Shown here: in pieces, positions 5,103-13,063 of the stretch
Numbering within the stretch: position 1 is the stretch's first letter
Layout: each line of letters opens with the position of its first letter
Source: XYA12-FULL-58-9 sp001798605
GTDB taxonomy: Bacteria > Myxococcota > XYA12-FULL-58-9
NCBI GenBank assembly: GCA_036736205.1
Contig: DAINMX010000194.1
Coordinates: 1-13,063 of the forward strand
Length of the DNA stretch: 13,063 nt
Reading direction: 5' to 3'
Made by a program: the position numbers and the translations under genes
Notes under the pieces: model-generated
What the model saw: the letters and a program-made list of their open reading frames with translations, nothing else
What the model was told of the DNA's origin: nothing
Database searches by the model: none

Positions 5103-7628
5103 GTGAAAATCGTAGGCGGGTGGTTGAGTGCAGTTGTTCTGATGTCCTTTGCAAACGGCTGCGGCGATGAGGTTCTCGGCAAGGTCGAGTGCAAAACTGA
5201 CCCAGAGTGCCCTCGGGGACACATTTGCAGCGGCCACGAATGCATCCTGGAGTGTGATACCTCCATCGATTGTGATGACGGCAATCTTTGTACCCTCGAT
5301 CTGTGCGACAGCAACATCGGCTGCGTTCATGAGCCTGCGGGCATTGACGGCGAGGCGTGTGAGGCGGACGGCCTCGATACCACCCGCGACATCTGTCTAG
5401 GTATGATCTGCGCCGCCTCCCTGTGTGGTGACTCTTGGGTCGATTCGGGCCAGACGCCCGCCGAAGACTGCGACGACGGTGGCAACGTTGATGCTGATGG
5501 ATGCCAGGCCAACTGCACCTACTTGCCACCGACCCTGCAAATCACCGCGCCCAAGCGCGCTGAAACTTTGACCGGCAACAACACTGTCAATGTTGAGGGA
5601 TTAACTGGCGACCAGTGGCACGGCCTCGAGAGCTTCACCATCAATGGTAGCGTCGTCGATGTCGCACAAGACGGCAGCTTCTCTTTTCCAATGACGGCCT
5701 CCTGGGGCCTCAATACGGTTGAGGCCGTTGCGGTGAGCAATACAGGCAAGAGCAACCGTAGGGCGCTGGGTTACTACTTCGCTGATACCTACGCCTCATA
5801 CACTGATCCAATCACCACCACCCCACCGCTCGAGGATGTCTTGATGACGAGGGTGAGCCAGCAAGCCCTCGACGATTTTGACCATCCCTGCGCTTACGAC
5901 GAAGAGGATGTTTTTGTCTGCACCGAGGTCGACGACATCGCCACCCTTGGTGAGATCTCTCTCAATAATCTCGACTTGAGGAATGACGCTGGCGACATTG
6001 ACCTTAGGATTAATGTGTTTCACTCCACCACTCCCATTATTACGCGATCCTATCCGTTCAACTCGGGCGATCTCATCGTTCCCGGCTTGAGTGTTGCGGG
6101 AGATCTCTTGGTCACCGGTGAGGTCAATATTGACGTGGCGATTACGGACCTCGATTTCAATCAACTGGCGTTGATGCTCGCGAGCCGCGCCGGTGGCGTC
6201 AATGCAGAGATTGCTATTGATGAGCACGGCGAGGTGCCGGGATTTGTCGCCCATGTGGAGACTACTGTCGAAGTACCAATCCGCGCTGCTTTTGATCCGG
6301 CGACCCTCACCATCGATTACTACGGCGACGATGCCTTGGGTCTTGCTTGCATTGCCATGCAGATGCTCGGGTGGGGCGACGAAGTCGCCGTGATCTGTGA
6401 AGGTGAAAGCATCGTTGGGTTGGCACCGTCAGGAGCAGTAGGTTCCGAAATAGGCATTGAGCGCATGTTGATGACCGTCTCCTTTGATATCTACACCGCA
6501 CCCGGCGGTGGCGTCGTTGTCGAGCTCGTCGGTGGCAACACTGATTTCTTCGGCTCGGAAATACTCGTCGATCCGATCGCAAATATGGAGATCGATCTTG
6601 GCAGCATCAGTCTTCTCGGTATTGCGAATTTTCCGCTGGGTACAGTGCCGGTCAGTGGTCTGGCCACTGACCTCAACACCGCTCTTGGCACCGTCGTCGA
6701 AGCGTTCGTCAACGAGTTGCAGTTCTTGATGGAGGGTGCCATTAACACATTGCTCCTCAACGAGAACGACCCCCTGAGTGTCGGGCAGCTTTTGCAGGGC
6801 GCAGTCGAAGGGATGGCACCCAATCGTGCTGTGGAGCTCAGTCCATTTGGCGGTCAGTCCGAAGCTCCTGCGTTGACAGTGCAATCGGAGATCATCGACA
6901 TCGAGGTGGACGCCTACTCCCCGTCCAACTTGAACGTCGGTGGCATTACCTCGACGCTAGAGGTCCTCTACAGCTCGACGCCAGACCCAGCGCGGGTCGT
7001 TCTCGGCAGTGTCCTTAGCGACGGCTGTTACCCCGGGAGCAACGTGGTGTTTCCCGAGATCGCGAGCCTGGAGATGGCCCAGCACCTCGATTCAATGAAC
7101 CAAGCCTTGTTCGCCGTCTGGCAGGCAGGGGGTTTCGATTTTGGTTTCAACAACTCCCACTTGCCCGTCGATTCAACTCTGGCCAGTGAGACGTTTGCGT
7201 TGACCCTCGAAGCCCGAGGTGCGCCCATTCTCAATAGCTGTGACGGCGCGCCCTTGGCTCTCGAGATTGCCGATGTAATGGTGTCCGGCACGGTCAACGG
7301 CCAGGCGTTTTCTGGTTTCGTAAGTCTATCGTTGCCGGTTGCCATTTCCGCAGCCAATGATGCCCTGAGGTTATCTGCCCAGTCGGCACCGCCAGTGGTG
7401 GTTATTGATGCGTTGGTGGGTGCATCGGTCGCCGACCTCGTGGGTGAGATTCTGCGCCGAGAGGTTGTGCTGCCATACTGCGGCCAGATCCTAACAGCGA
7501 TGCCAACGTTCATCGTTGATCTGAGTACCCTGGGTGGTGTTCCCGCCGCCTCGCGCTTGCAGATGTTGCCACAGACAGCCACATTCGTGGGGCCGTATGC
7601 GATGACGACGGGTGTGGCTGGCCAGTGA
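5103..7628 (+). CDS. Large Cys-rich lipoprotein with myxobacterial disulfide repeat, Ig-like and possible TULIP-like region
   Basis: An 841-residue protein. Residues 1-20 (MKIVGGWLSAVVLMSFANGC) are a lipoprotein-type signal with the modified Cys at 20, followed by GDE. Residues 20-138 are rich in Cys: a CPxGxxC segment, a CDDGNLCTLDLCD segment (57-69), and CGDSWVDSGQ ... EDCDDGGNVDADGC (108-134), which matches the myxobacterial disulfide repeat. Residues about 142-230 look like a glucodextranase-B/Ig-like beta domain (LQITAPKRAETLTGNNTVNV). The remaining 600 residues alternate short beta strands with a few helices; phrases such as GEVNIDVAITDLDFNQLAL and HLDSMNQALFAVWQAGGFDFG recall TULIP/BPI-fold lipid-binding proteins. 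That is a weak, pattern-based inference. It is probably anchored to the outer membrane and displayed or facing the periplasm. The CHAD-CYTH gene begins 42 nt after the stop and may be cotranscribed. The exact function is unknown. Confidence 0.88.
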   Translation: MKIVGGWLSAVVLMSFANGCGDEVLGKVECKTDPECPRGHICSGHECILECDTSIDCDDGNLCTLDLCDSNIGCVHEPAGIDGEACEADGLDTTRDICLGMICAASLCGDSWVDSGQTPAEDCDDGGNVDADGCQANCTYLPPTLQITAPKRAETLTGNNTVNVEGLTGDQWHGLESFTINGSVVDVAQDGSFSFPMTASWGLNTVEAVAVSNTGKSNRRALGYYFADTYASYTDPITTTPPLEDVLMTRVSQQALDDFDHPCAYDEEDVFVCTEVDDIATLGEISLNNLDLRNDAGDIDLRINVFHSTTPIITRSYPFNSGDLIVPGLSVAGDLLVTGEVNIDVAITDLDFNQLALMLASRAGGVNAEIAIDEHGEVPGFVAHVETTVEVPIRAAFDPATLTIDYYGDDALGLACIAMQMLGWGDEVAVICEGESIVGLAPSGAVGSEIGIERMLMTVSFDIYTAPGGGVVVELVGGNTDFFGSEILVDPIANMEIDLGSISLLGIANFPLGTVPVSGLATDLNTALGTVVEAFVNELQFLMEGAINTLLLNENDPLSVGQLLQGAVEGMAPNRAVELSPFGGQSEAPALTVQSEIIDIEVDAYSPSNLNVGGITSTLEVLYSSTPDPARVVLGSVLSDGCYPGSNVVFPEIASLEMAQHLDSMNQALFAVWQAGGFDFGFNNSHLPVDSTLASETFALTLEARGAPILNSCDGAPLALEIADVMVSGTVNGQAFSGFVSLSLPVAISAANDALRLSAQSAPPVVVIDALVGASVADLVGEILRREVVLPYCGQILTAMPTFIVDLSTLGGVPAASRLQMLPQTATFVGPYAMTTGVAGQ

Positions 7629-7670
7629 TGTCCTGTTAATGCCGTTGGCATCGCAAGTGCTGGGGAACCC

Positions 7671-9119
7671 ATGTTTCGACTGCCCGACAATCTCCTAAAT
7701 CTCTCCGCCGAAGAGGCCGCTCGACGCATTGCACTTGCGAATTTTGCTGCGGCCGAGGAGGCGTTTGTTCGGCTCGGTGACGAAGGGGACACCGAGGCAT
7801 TGCACGACTTCAGGGTGGCGATTCGCCGCACCCGAAGCACCTTGCGTGTTTATCGCCGACATCTGCGCGGCAATCCGATCAAACGTTTGAGCCAGAAGCT
7901 TCAGGATTTGCAGCGAGCAACCAATGATGGACGTGATGCCGAGGTTCAAATCAAATGGCTTGAGGGACATTGTGCGTCTTTGACGCCGAGTGAGCTCCGT
8001 GGCCACAGTTGGCTTCTCGAACATTTGCGCGGCGTGCGGCAGCATGCGCTCGTCGAAACCTCTGTGTCTTTGAAGAAGCGTTTTGTCCGATTGGCGCGGG
8101 ATGTTCCCGCAGCCCTGGGCACCCTGCAGGTCGATCTCTGCGCTGGGAACCCACCCGCGCTCGCAGAGGTGGCGGGGCAGCTCATCGTCGCTCGAGTTGA
8201 GCGATTGCGACGGCTGCTCGGACGCATCGGCAACCATGAGGACGCTGATGCAGCGCACCGGGCACGCATCGCAGGAAAGCAGTTGCGCTACCTGCTCGAG
8301 CCTATCGCCGCGAACGTGAGCGCTGTCGCCGAATGTGCCGAGCGACTCAAGGGCTTGCAGGATGTACTTGGCCGGCTGCACGACAACCATGTGCTAGCCC
8401 GGGCTCTGGGGGACGCGCACGCGCAGGTCGCCGCACAAAACGCTCGCCGCTCCCACGAACAAGCGTTGACTGAACGGGAGCCGCAACGTCGAGCAGCCAC
8501 CGAAAGTGAGCGGCCGGGGCTTCTGGTGTTGACGAGACAAATCGCCCAGGAGCGCGAGGAGCTCTTTGGTGAGCTTGAGCTCGATTGGCTGGGGGAGGCT
8601 GGCACACAGCTTCTCACTGATATCTTCGGGTTGAGCGAGTTGTTGCGCAATGCAGCGGGGTCACCGGTGGAGATTGAACGCAAATACTTGCTCGCATCTT
8701 TGCCTGACGTGACCCAAGATGCGACGAGCGTGGAGATCGAGCAGGGGTGGATTCCAGGTGAACGGTTGATGGAACGGATCCGGCGAGTTGTTCAGAACGA
8801 CCAGGTGACCTACCTGCGAACTGTAAAGCTTGGAAGTGGGGTGCAGCGCATCGAAATTGAGGAGGAGACGTCGGCGGAGGTTTTCGCTGCCATGTGGTTG
8901 CTGACCGCCGGCAAGAGGGTTTGCAAGCGCCGCCACTATCTCGAGGTGGACGGCTTCACCTGGGAGATCGACGCATTTTGCGACCGCGACCTGGTGTTGG
9001 CAGAGATCGAGCTGCCCACGGCGACCACACCGGTCGAGCTCCCGGCATGGCTTGCGCCTCTTGTGATTCGCGAAGTCACCGACGAAGCGGAATTCTGTAA
9101 TATCAATCTAGCTCGTTGA
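7671..9119 (+). CDS. CHAD-CYTH domain protein (polyphosphate-related)
   Basis: A 482-residue cytoplasmic protein. Residues about 17-300 are a helical CHAD domain: ALHDFRVAIRRTRSTLRVYR (44-62) carries the conserved His-Asp and basic residues, and the second half repeats the pattern with HRARIAGKQLRYLLE (196-210) and LQDVLGRLHDNH (229-240). Residues 333-480 are a CYTH (triphosphate tunnel) domain: EIERKYL (334-340), ERIRRV (368-373), RTVKLG (383-388), RIEIEEET, EIDAF (432-436), EIELP (445-449) and the closing EVTDEAEFCN. CHAD binds polyphosphate; CYTH enzymes hydrolyse triphosphate groups (triphosphatases, adenylate cyclase class IV, thiamine triphosphatase). The acidic and basic tunnel residues appear kept, so activity is plausible. 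CYTH normally precedes CHAD in fusions, and here the order is reversed. The ATG has GGGGA five nt upstream. It ends 53 bp from the convergent neighbour. Confidence 0.95.
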   Translation: MFRLPDNLLNLSAEEAARRIALANFAAAEEAFVRLGDEGDTEALHDFRVAIRRTRSTLRVYRRHLRGNPIKRLSQKLQDLQRATNDGRDAEVQIKWLEGHCASLTPSELRGHSWLLEHLRGVRQHALVETSVSLKKRFVRLARDVPAALGTLQVDLCAGNPPALAEVAGQLIVARVERLRRLLGRIGNHEDADAAHRARIAGKQLRYLLEPIAANVSAVAECAERLKGLQDVLGRLHDNHVLARALGDAHAQVAAQNARRSHEQALTEREPQRRAATESERPGLLVLTRQIAQEREELFGELELDWLGEAGTQLLTDIFGLSELLRNAAGSPVEIERKYLLASLPDVTQDATSVEIEQGWIPGERLMERIRRVVQNDQVTYLRTVKLGSGVQRIEIEEETSAEVFAAMWLLTAGKRVCKRRHYLEVDGFTWEIDAFCDRDLVLAEIELPTATTPVELPAWLAPLVIREVTDEAEFCNINLAR

Positions 9120-9139
9120 TCGATGCTATTTGGGACGGA

Positions 9140-9163
9140 GGGGTCAGGCACGTGCTGAACCTC
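9140..9163. terminator. Possible hairpin in the convergent gap
   Basis: GGGGTCAG (9140-9147) can pair with CTGAACCTC (9155-9163), leaving one bulged A and one G-U pair, around a 7-nt loop that contains CACGTG. It sits between two converging stop codons, where a bidirectional terminator is expected. No T-run follows on either strand, so it would not be a classical intrinsic terminator. Confidence 0.25.
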
Positions 9164-9172
9164 GGAGAGCGT

Positions 9173-12100
9173 CTACTTGCTGGTCAGAGATAACTTCTTG
9201 ATGGGTTGGTCAAGGTCGCGGTCGATGTTGACATCGGCGGTGCCGTTGGCCCAGATGCGGATGCCAGCGGATGTGTGTCCGTCCTTCGTCTCAATATCAG
9301 CCCGAAGTTGAAAATCAGCGGCCATGTTTCCCGTATACAAACGAGTGCTCACGTCCTCGTGAATCGATGATTGCAGTTCCACTGTGCCCTTCGCTTCGAA
9401 ATTGCCGCCGGTGAACGGGATCCCCGTGGCGAGGATTGGGAAGTACATCTGGACGTTGCCTGGCTCCGTCGGATCTAAATGGAAGCGGCGCTCCGAATCG
9501 TCGCCGGGCAGAAGCATGCAACCAGAAACAAACTCACCGGTGACACGTAAGTCCTGCAGTTCAACGCCGATCGGACCTTTGATTGGAATGCGCAAGCCTA
9601 TCAGTTTCGCTCCACCTTGCACATTGCAGAGATCCAGACTCATGTTGGGGTCATCCATGACCAGATTGAGGTCCGTTGTGAACTCTGCTGTCAAGTCAAC
9701 ATTGTCGAGAGCATCGACCCTCAGGACTTGGTCCGGGGACATGGTCAGGCTCGCCGAGCCTTTGATGTCGACTTGGTGGAGGTTGAGGGACGTCTTGCCC
9801 GTGTCTGCAACGAGACTCATCACCGAGGCATCGAGGTCATGCACTTCCAGAGAACCGCGGGTGTAAAATTTGCCGTTGTCAACGCATATGGCGGCGGCCT
9901 TGGCCATGTGCAACCGAGCATGACGCAGGTCGAGCTGTGGGGCTGCGCCGTCAACCTGGTTGCTGTTGAGGCCGGTGACCAAGTTGATCTCGCCACTCAT
10001 CCCCCAGAGCGCGAACTGGAACGGCTCCGTGGTGGTCATCTTCAAACGCTGCCCCGTTCCATTTCTTCCTTGGAAGAATGAGCCGTCGGGCAGAACCATC
10101 TCGATGTTTTCAATTGTGAGGGGGGCCTCGTTTTTGTCGAGCTTGCAGAGCTCAATCTCGTTGCCCTTGAGAATGCAGTGGGTTGCGCCGCGGATTGACA
10201 ACTTGTTGCGATATGGGGTGTCGGAGCCTGACGTCAACACGCCAACGTCGGCGTCTAGCTCAAATCTGTTGAAAATGCAGTCGAGGGCACCATCCTTGAG
10301 GGACAGTGTGCCGGCGACAGTGGCTTGAGCGTGGGTCGTCTCCGTGGTTGCGGCTTCGCCCTTCCAAGAGCCGCCCAGGACCATTTTGGCGTGGGTTGTG
10401 GACAAGTTCAACTCCGGCTTGGCGTCGCCGATCCGCTCAAAGCGCAAGGACGCGTTGGTGAGCTTTTGCAGTGAAGCGCAGCTATCGCCGTTGGGCTCTT
10501 CGATGTCGAGTTGGTCAACGTCAACGCCATCGAGGGTGACCGTCATCGTCGGCGTTCCGGTTACGGGATCGACTGAGCGATGCATTCGCAGCCGCGCGGT
10601 TGCATTTCTGAGCGACATGGCGAGGTTATCATCACCGAGTCGTGCCGAACTGATGTCAACAGTACCCTCAATGACGAGGTCGTTTGCGCTTCCTGAAACA
10701 TTGAGTCGCGAGCCTTTGGCGATGTCTATGAACTGACCGTCGCCCAGGGGGATCGAACGGTTGTCGAGCTTGAGGCCAGCGACGTTCATCGATGCATGTT
10801 TCCAATCGACGATTGTGCGAACCATCTTGTGTGGCTTCGCCGTCTTCAAACGCTCTTCGAGAGAGAGGGCGGCCACGAAGTCATCCACATCGAGCGGGAC
10901 AGTCTTCTGCCCAAACAAAGAATGCGTCAGTTCACGGATGCCAACCGACTTTGCCAAATGGTCGAGGGCGAAGGAATTTCGCGTCGTGAAATGGCTGATC
11001 GCTGCGAGGGACTGTGGCACCTTTCCATCAAAGGTAATGTTCGGCCAAAACATGCCTTGGCCATCTTCTTGGGCCTGCAAGAGAACGAGGCCGTCGATAG
11101 TGGCTGTCAGGCGTGTGTCACCCTCGGTGCGCCCGGGTCCCCAAAGGGCAACATGGGCTTCAATGACGATGGGGGGCTCGAAGCGAATGCTCGTCTTTCC
11201 GGGAACCAAAGCGCCTTTGTCGAAGACCAAGTCAATTGCCATCTGTCCGCTCAAGTAATCGGATTTGGTTTGAATCTCGATACCCATGCGGTCTTCGATG
11301 TCTTTCCCGAAGATCCGGGCCCGTTGGGTTAGATCCTTCTCGAAGGCCATCTTATCGATGTGGAATTCGCGAAGAGGCAGGGTCACCTGCACTGTGCCCG
11401 AACCCACTGCGCCAATCATTTCCTCGAGCGTGTTGGTCAACGCCGGAAACTTGGCGGCGAAGGTGCCGTTTGGATCGGGTTCCACCTCGTGGTTGAATTT
11501 ATCCAACACCGCCGCGTCAAAGGGCCGAAGCTCCAAGGGGGATGTGGGCGAGTGGCGATCTCGGGTGGTTGCATGCTCGTGGATCTTGCTTGATGAGAAG
11601 CTCGTGGGCGCTGCAATGTCGCTGAGCTCGGGACCGTTGGAACCGTAGGAGAGACGAATGTCAGCGGAGGCGACCGCCACTTGGCCGCGCCCTCTGAGGT
11701 GGGTTCCGACTTGCCGCAGTTCAACGAGAGCTTGAGAGTCCAGATCCACCTGCATTGAGCGGAGGTTGGCAATGGGCAGGTTGTCGATGATGGCGTTGGT
11801 GCGAATGCGGGTCTCGAGTCGCAGCTTCTGACTCTGGCTGTCCAGCATTACCCGCGCTTGGAACAGGTTGCCGTCGGTGCCGAGTATGGTCGACAATGGC
11901 AGACCCGACTGACCTGGGAGGCTCGCGAGGGCGTCGAGGCCGGTGTCGAGTGTCACTGAGAGTGCCGGTTGGGTGCCCCCGACGAGGGCCAACAATGGAG
12001 CACCGTCTTGTCCCGACATGGACGGGTTTGCAATGGTGAGGGTTGTCTTGTCTGGGCCAGCTTGAAGGCTCATTTCCTCAACATTGATGTTGGAGACGGC

Positions 12101-13006
12101 GACCGAATAGGACGGCCGACCGCTGGTATTGTCGATCTCCAGCTCGGCACCTATGTGTCCGGCACCTAAACGGACCCGCGCCCCCTTGGTGCTGAATGTC
12201 GCCGACCGGACATCCCCATCGACTCGAGCTCGAAGGTGGGACGGCGTGCCGTGCAGCTCAACCGTCGATGGGTTAAGATCCAACAGCGTGCTGCCGAGGG
12301 TGACCGGACCGGTGAGGGATACAGAGCCGTCGATACGAATCTTGTCGACGTCGATGATCTCCGCGAGGGAAATTGAGCCTCTTTCGCTCTTGCGTCCACC
12401 GCGTTGTTGCAGCAGGGATATCAGGTCATCGAGATTCTGTGGCAGCTTTCGTGCGCCGGTCGCGAGCTTGGTGACACCGATGTTGGGAAGGCCCCTGGTC
12501 TTGACCTTGAGCTTGCCGCGTCCGTTGATGAAAACCGCTTGCGGGTCGAGGCACAACGGACCATTGAGGCTGCTCAGGACTGTCTCACCGTCATCGTTGA
12601 TCTGGCGAAACTCGAGGCGAGTTTTGTCAAAATTGATTGTGCCTTTGGAGCTGCCGGGGGTTGCGGGGTCGATGACGACGCGGATGTCCACGTAGGTGTC
12701 TGGACGGGTTCTCAGGATGGACAGTTTCGCGTCTGGCTGCAGTGGGATCCGCAGGTGGACCTCCCCGGCACAGACGTGACCAAGGAGGCTTTTGACCGTA
12801 TCGATTTTTGCTGTGCTGGCGCTGGCATCAATGCGTGTCGGGGCGGTGAGCCCCGAAAGCTTGCTCTTTACTCGGTTGAGAGCATTGCTTTGGGCAATCA
12901 GGCCGGGAGCTGACGATGTCTTTGGAAACAGCAACCACGGGTCGCGCGAAAGGGCCGCGTTGGTTGCGCGGGGCTGTTGCAGGCTGATGGGTGCGATCTT
13001 GCTCAT
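9173..13006 (-). CDS. 1277-residue beta-strand-repeat protein, AsmA/TamB-like
   Basis: A very long protein built almost throughout from short alternating strands of the kind seen in AsmA, DUF748 and TamB-like bridge proteins: units such as SATFSTKGARVRLGAGHIG, LEVHDLDASVMSL and LNLHQVDIKGSASLTMS, each about 25-40 residues. These proteins form long grooves that move lipids between membranes; whether this one does is inference. The first 50 residues (MSKIAPISLQQPRATNAALS...) contain no signal peptide or membrane helix, and no membrane helix is evident elsewhere, whereas AsmA-type proteins are normally anchored at the N-terminus. The start is well bounded: three in-frame stops lie within the 57 bases upstream of the ATG, and no clear Shine-Dalgarno is seen. 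Nine or so Cys residues are scattered, mostly in the last 400 residues. No specific family could be named. Frame integrity across 3.8 kb shows it is under selection. Confidence 0.93.
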   Translation of the reverse strand: MSKIAPISLQQPRATNAALSRDPWLLFPKTSSAPGLIAQSNALNRVKSKLSGLTAPTRIDASASTAKIDTVKSLLGHVCAGEVHLRIPLQPDAKLSILRTRPDTYVDIRVVIDPATPGSSKGTINFDKTRLEFRQINDDGETVLSSLNGPLCLDPQAVFINGRGKLKVKTRGLPNIGVTKLATGARKLPQNLDDLISLLQQRGGRKSERGSISLAEIIDVDKIRIDGSVSLTGPVTLGSTLLDLNPSTVELHGTPSHLRARVDGDVRSATFSTKGARVRLGAGHIGAELEIDNTSGRPSYSVAVSNINVEEMSLQAGPDKTTLTIANPSMSGQDGAPLLALVGGTQPALSVTLDTGLDALASLPGQSGLPLSTILGTDGNLFQARVMLDSQSQKLRLETRIRTNAIIDNLPIANLRSMQVDLDSQALVELRQVGTHLRGRGQVAVASADIRLSYGSNGPELSDIAAPTSFSSSKIHEHATTRDRHSPTSPLELRPFDAAVLDKFNHEVEPDPNGTFAAKFPALTNTLEEMIGAVGSGTVQVTLPLREFHIDKMAFEKDLTQRARIFGKDIEDRMGIEIQTKSDYLSGQMAIDLVFDKGALVPGKTSIRFEPPIVIEAHVALWGPGRTEGDTRLTATIDGLVLLQAQEDGQGMFWPNITFDGKVPQSLAAISHFTTRNSFALDHLAKSVGIRELTHSLFGQKTVPLDVDDFVAALSLEERLKTAKPHKMVRTIVDWKHASMNVAGLKLDNRSIPLGDGQFIDIAKGSRLNVSGSANDLVIEGTVDISSARLGDDNLAMSLRNATARLRMHRSVDPVTGTPTMTVTLDGVDVDQLDIEEPNGDSCASLQKLTNASLRFERIGDAKPELNLSTTHAKMVLGGSWKGEAATTETTHAQATVAGTLSLKDGALDCIFNRFELDADVGVLTSGSDTPYRNKLSIRGATHCILKGNEIELCKLDKNEAPLTIENIEMVLPDGSFFQGRNGTGQRLKMTTTEPFQFALWGMSGEINLVTGLNSNQVDGAAPQLDLRHARLHMAKAAAICVDNGKFYTRGSLEVHDLDASVMSLVADTGKTSLNLHQVDIKGSASLTMSPDQVLRVDALDNVDLTAEFTTDLNLVMDDPNMSLDLCNVQGGAKLIGLRIPIKGPIGVELQDLRVTGEFVSGCMLLPGDDSERRFHLDPTEPGNVQMYFPILATGIPFTGGNFEAKGTVELQSSIHEDVSTRLYTGNMAADFQLRADIETKDGHTSAGIRIWANGTADVNIDRDLDQPIKKLSLTSK

Positions 13007-13063
13007 GGTGGCTTGGTACTTTTGTTATCGGTCCGAATTTCAAGGTGTTGCCTAATCGTCGGC

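Noticed and set aside
7639..7651. Hairpin ATGCC-GTT-GGCAT between the lipoprotein and CHAD-CYTH genes as a terminator
   Set aside because: The stem is only 5 bp and no T-run follows; the genes are 42 nt apart and probably cotranscribed.
12129..12695. A 188-codon plus-strand frame, and several similar ones, opposite the AsmA-like gene
   Set aside because: They are antisense to a continuous 1277-codon frame with consistent beta-strand periodicity and show no domain of their own.

Overview
The window comes from a bacterial chromosome, most likely a Myxococcota/Bradymonadota-type (former deltaproteobacterial) organism. This rests on a secreted cysteine-rich lipoprotein carrying the CGD...EDCDDGxNxDxDGCxxxC disulfide repeat that is abundant in myxobacteria, on moderately high GC with GTG starts, and on the protein families present. 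I see no rRNA, tRNA, CRISPR array, insertion sequence or phage gene. The seven full-length genes and one partial gene cover nearly all of the sequence.

Region 1 (1-4052, minus strand) is a probable operon read right to left. It runs: a tandem bacterial-microcompartment (BMC) shell protein resembling PduT; a fusion of a periplasmic TlpA-type thioredoxin with a BatD-like domain and one membrane helix; a MoxR-type AAA+ ATPase; a DUF58 protein with a von Willebrand A-like metal site; and the first 27 codons of a further gene running off the window, probably a membrane protein. The last four form a MoxR/Bat-type module, in which the ATPase is thought to act chaperone-like with the VWA proteins at the membrane. 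The thioredoxin fusion and the lone BMC shell protein are the unusual parts.

Region 2 (4053-4286) is a divergent intergenic stretch with two small dyad elements next to each other. Both flanking genes would be controlled from it.

Region 3 (4287-9119, plus strand) holds a hemolysin-III/PAQR membrane protein, an 841-residue lipoprotein (Cys-rich repeats, then an Ig-like domain, then a long beta-rich part with faint TULIP/BPI-like features), and a protein with CHAD followed by CYTH, which probably binds or processes polyphosphate or another phosphorylated compound. The CHAD-then-CYTH order is the reverse of the usual one.

Region 4 (9173-13006, minus strand) is one 1277-residue protein made almost entirely of short amphipathic beta-strand units, resembling AsmA/TamB-like bridge proteins but lacking the N-terminal membrane anchor expected of that group. 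It converges on the CHAD-CYTH gene across a 53-bp gap that holds a hairpin.

The best candidates for something undescribed are the orphan BMC-T protein placed ahead of a MoxR/Bat operon, the thioredoxin-BatD fusion, and the anchor-less AsmA-like giant.
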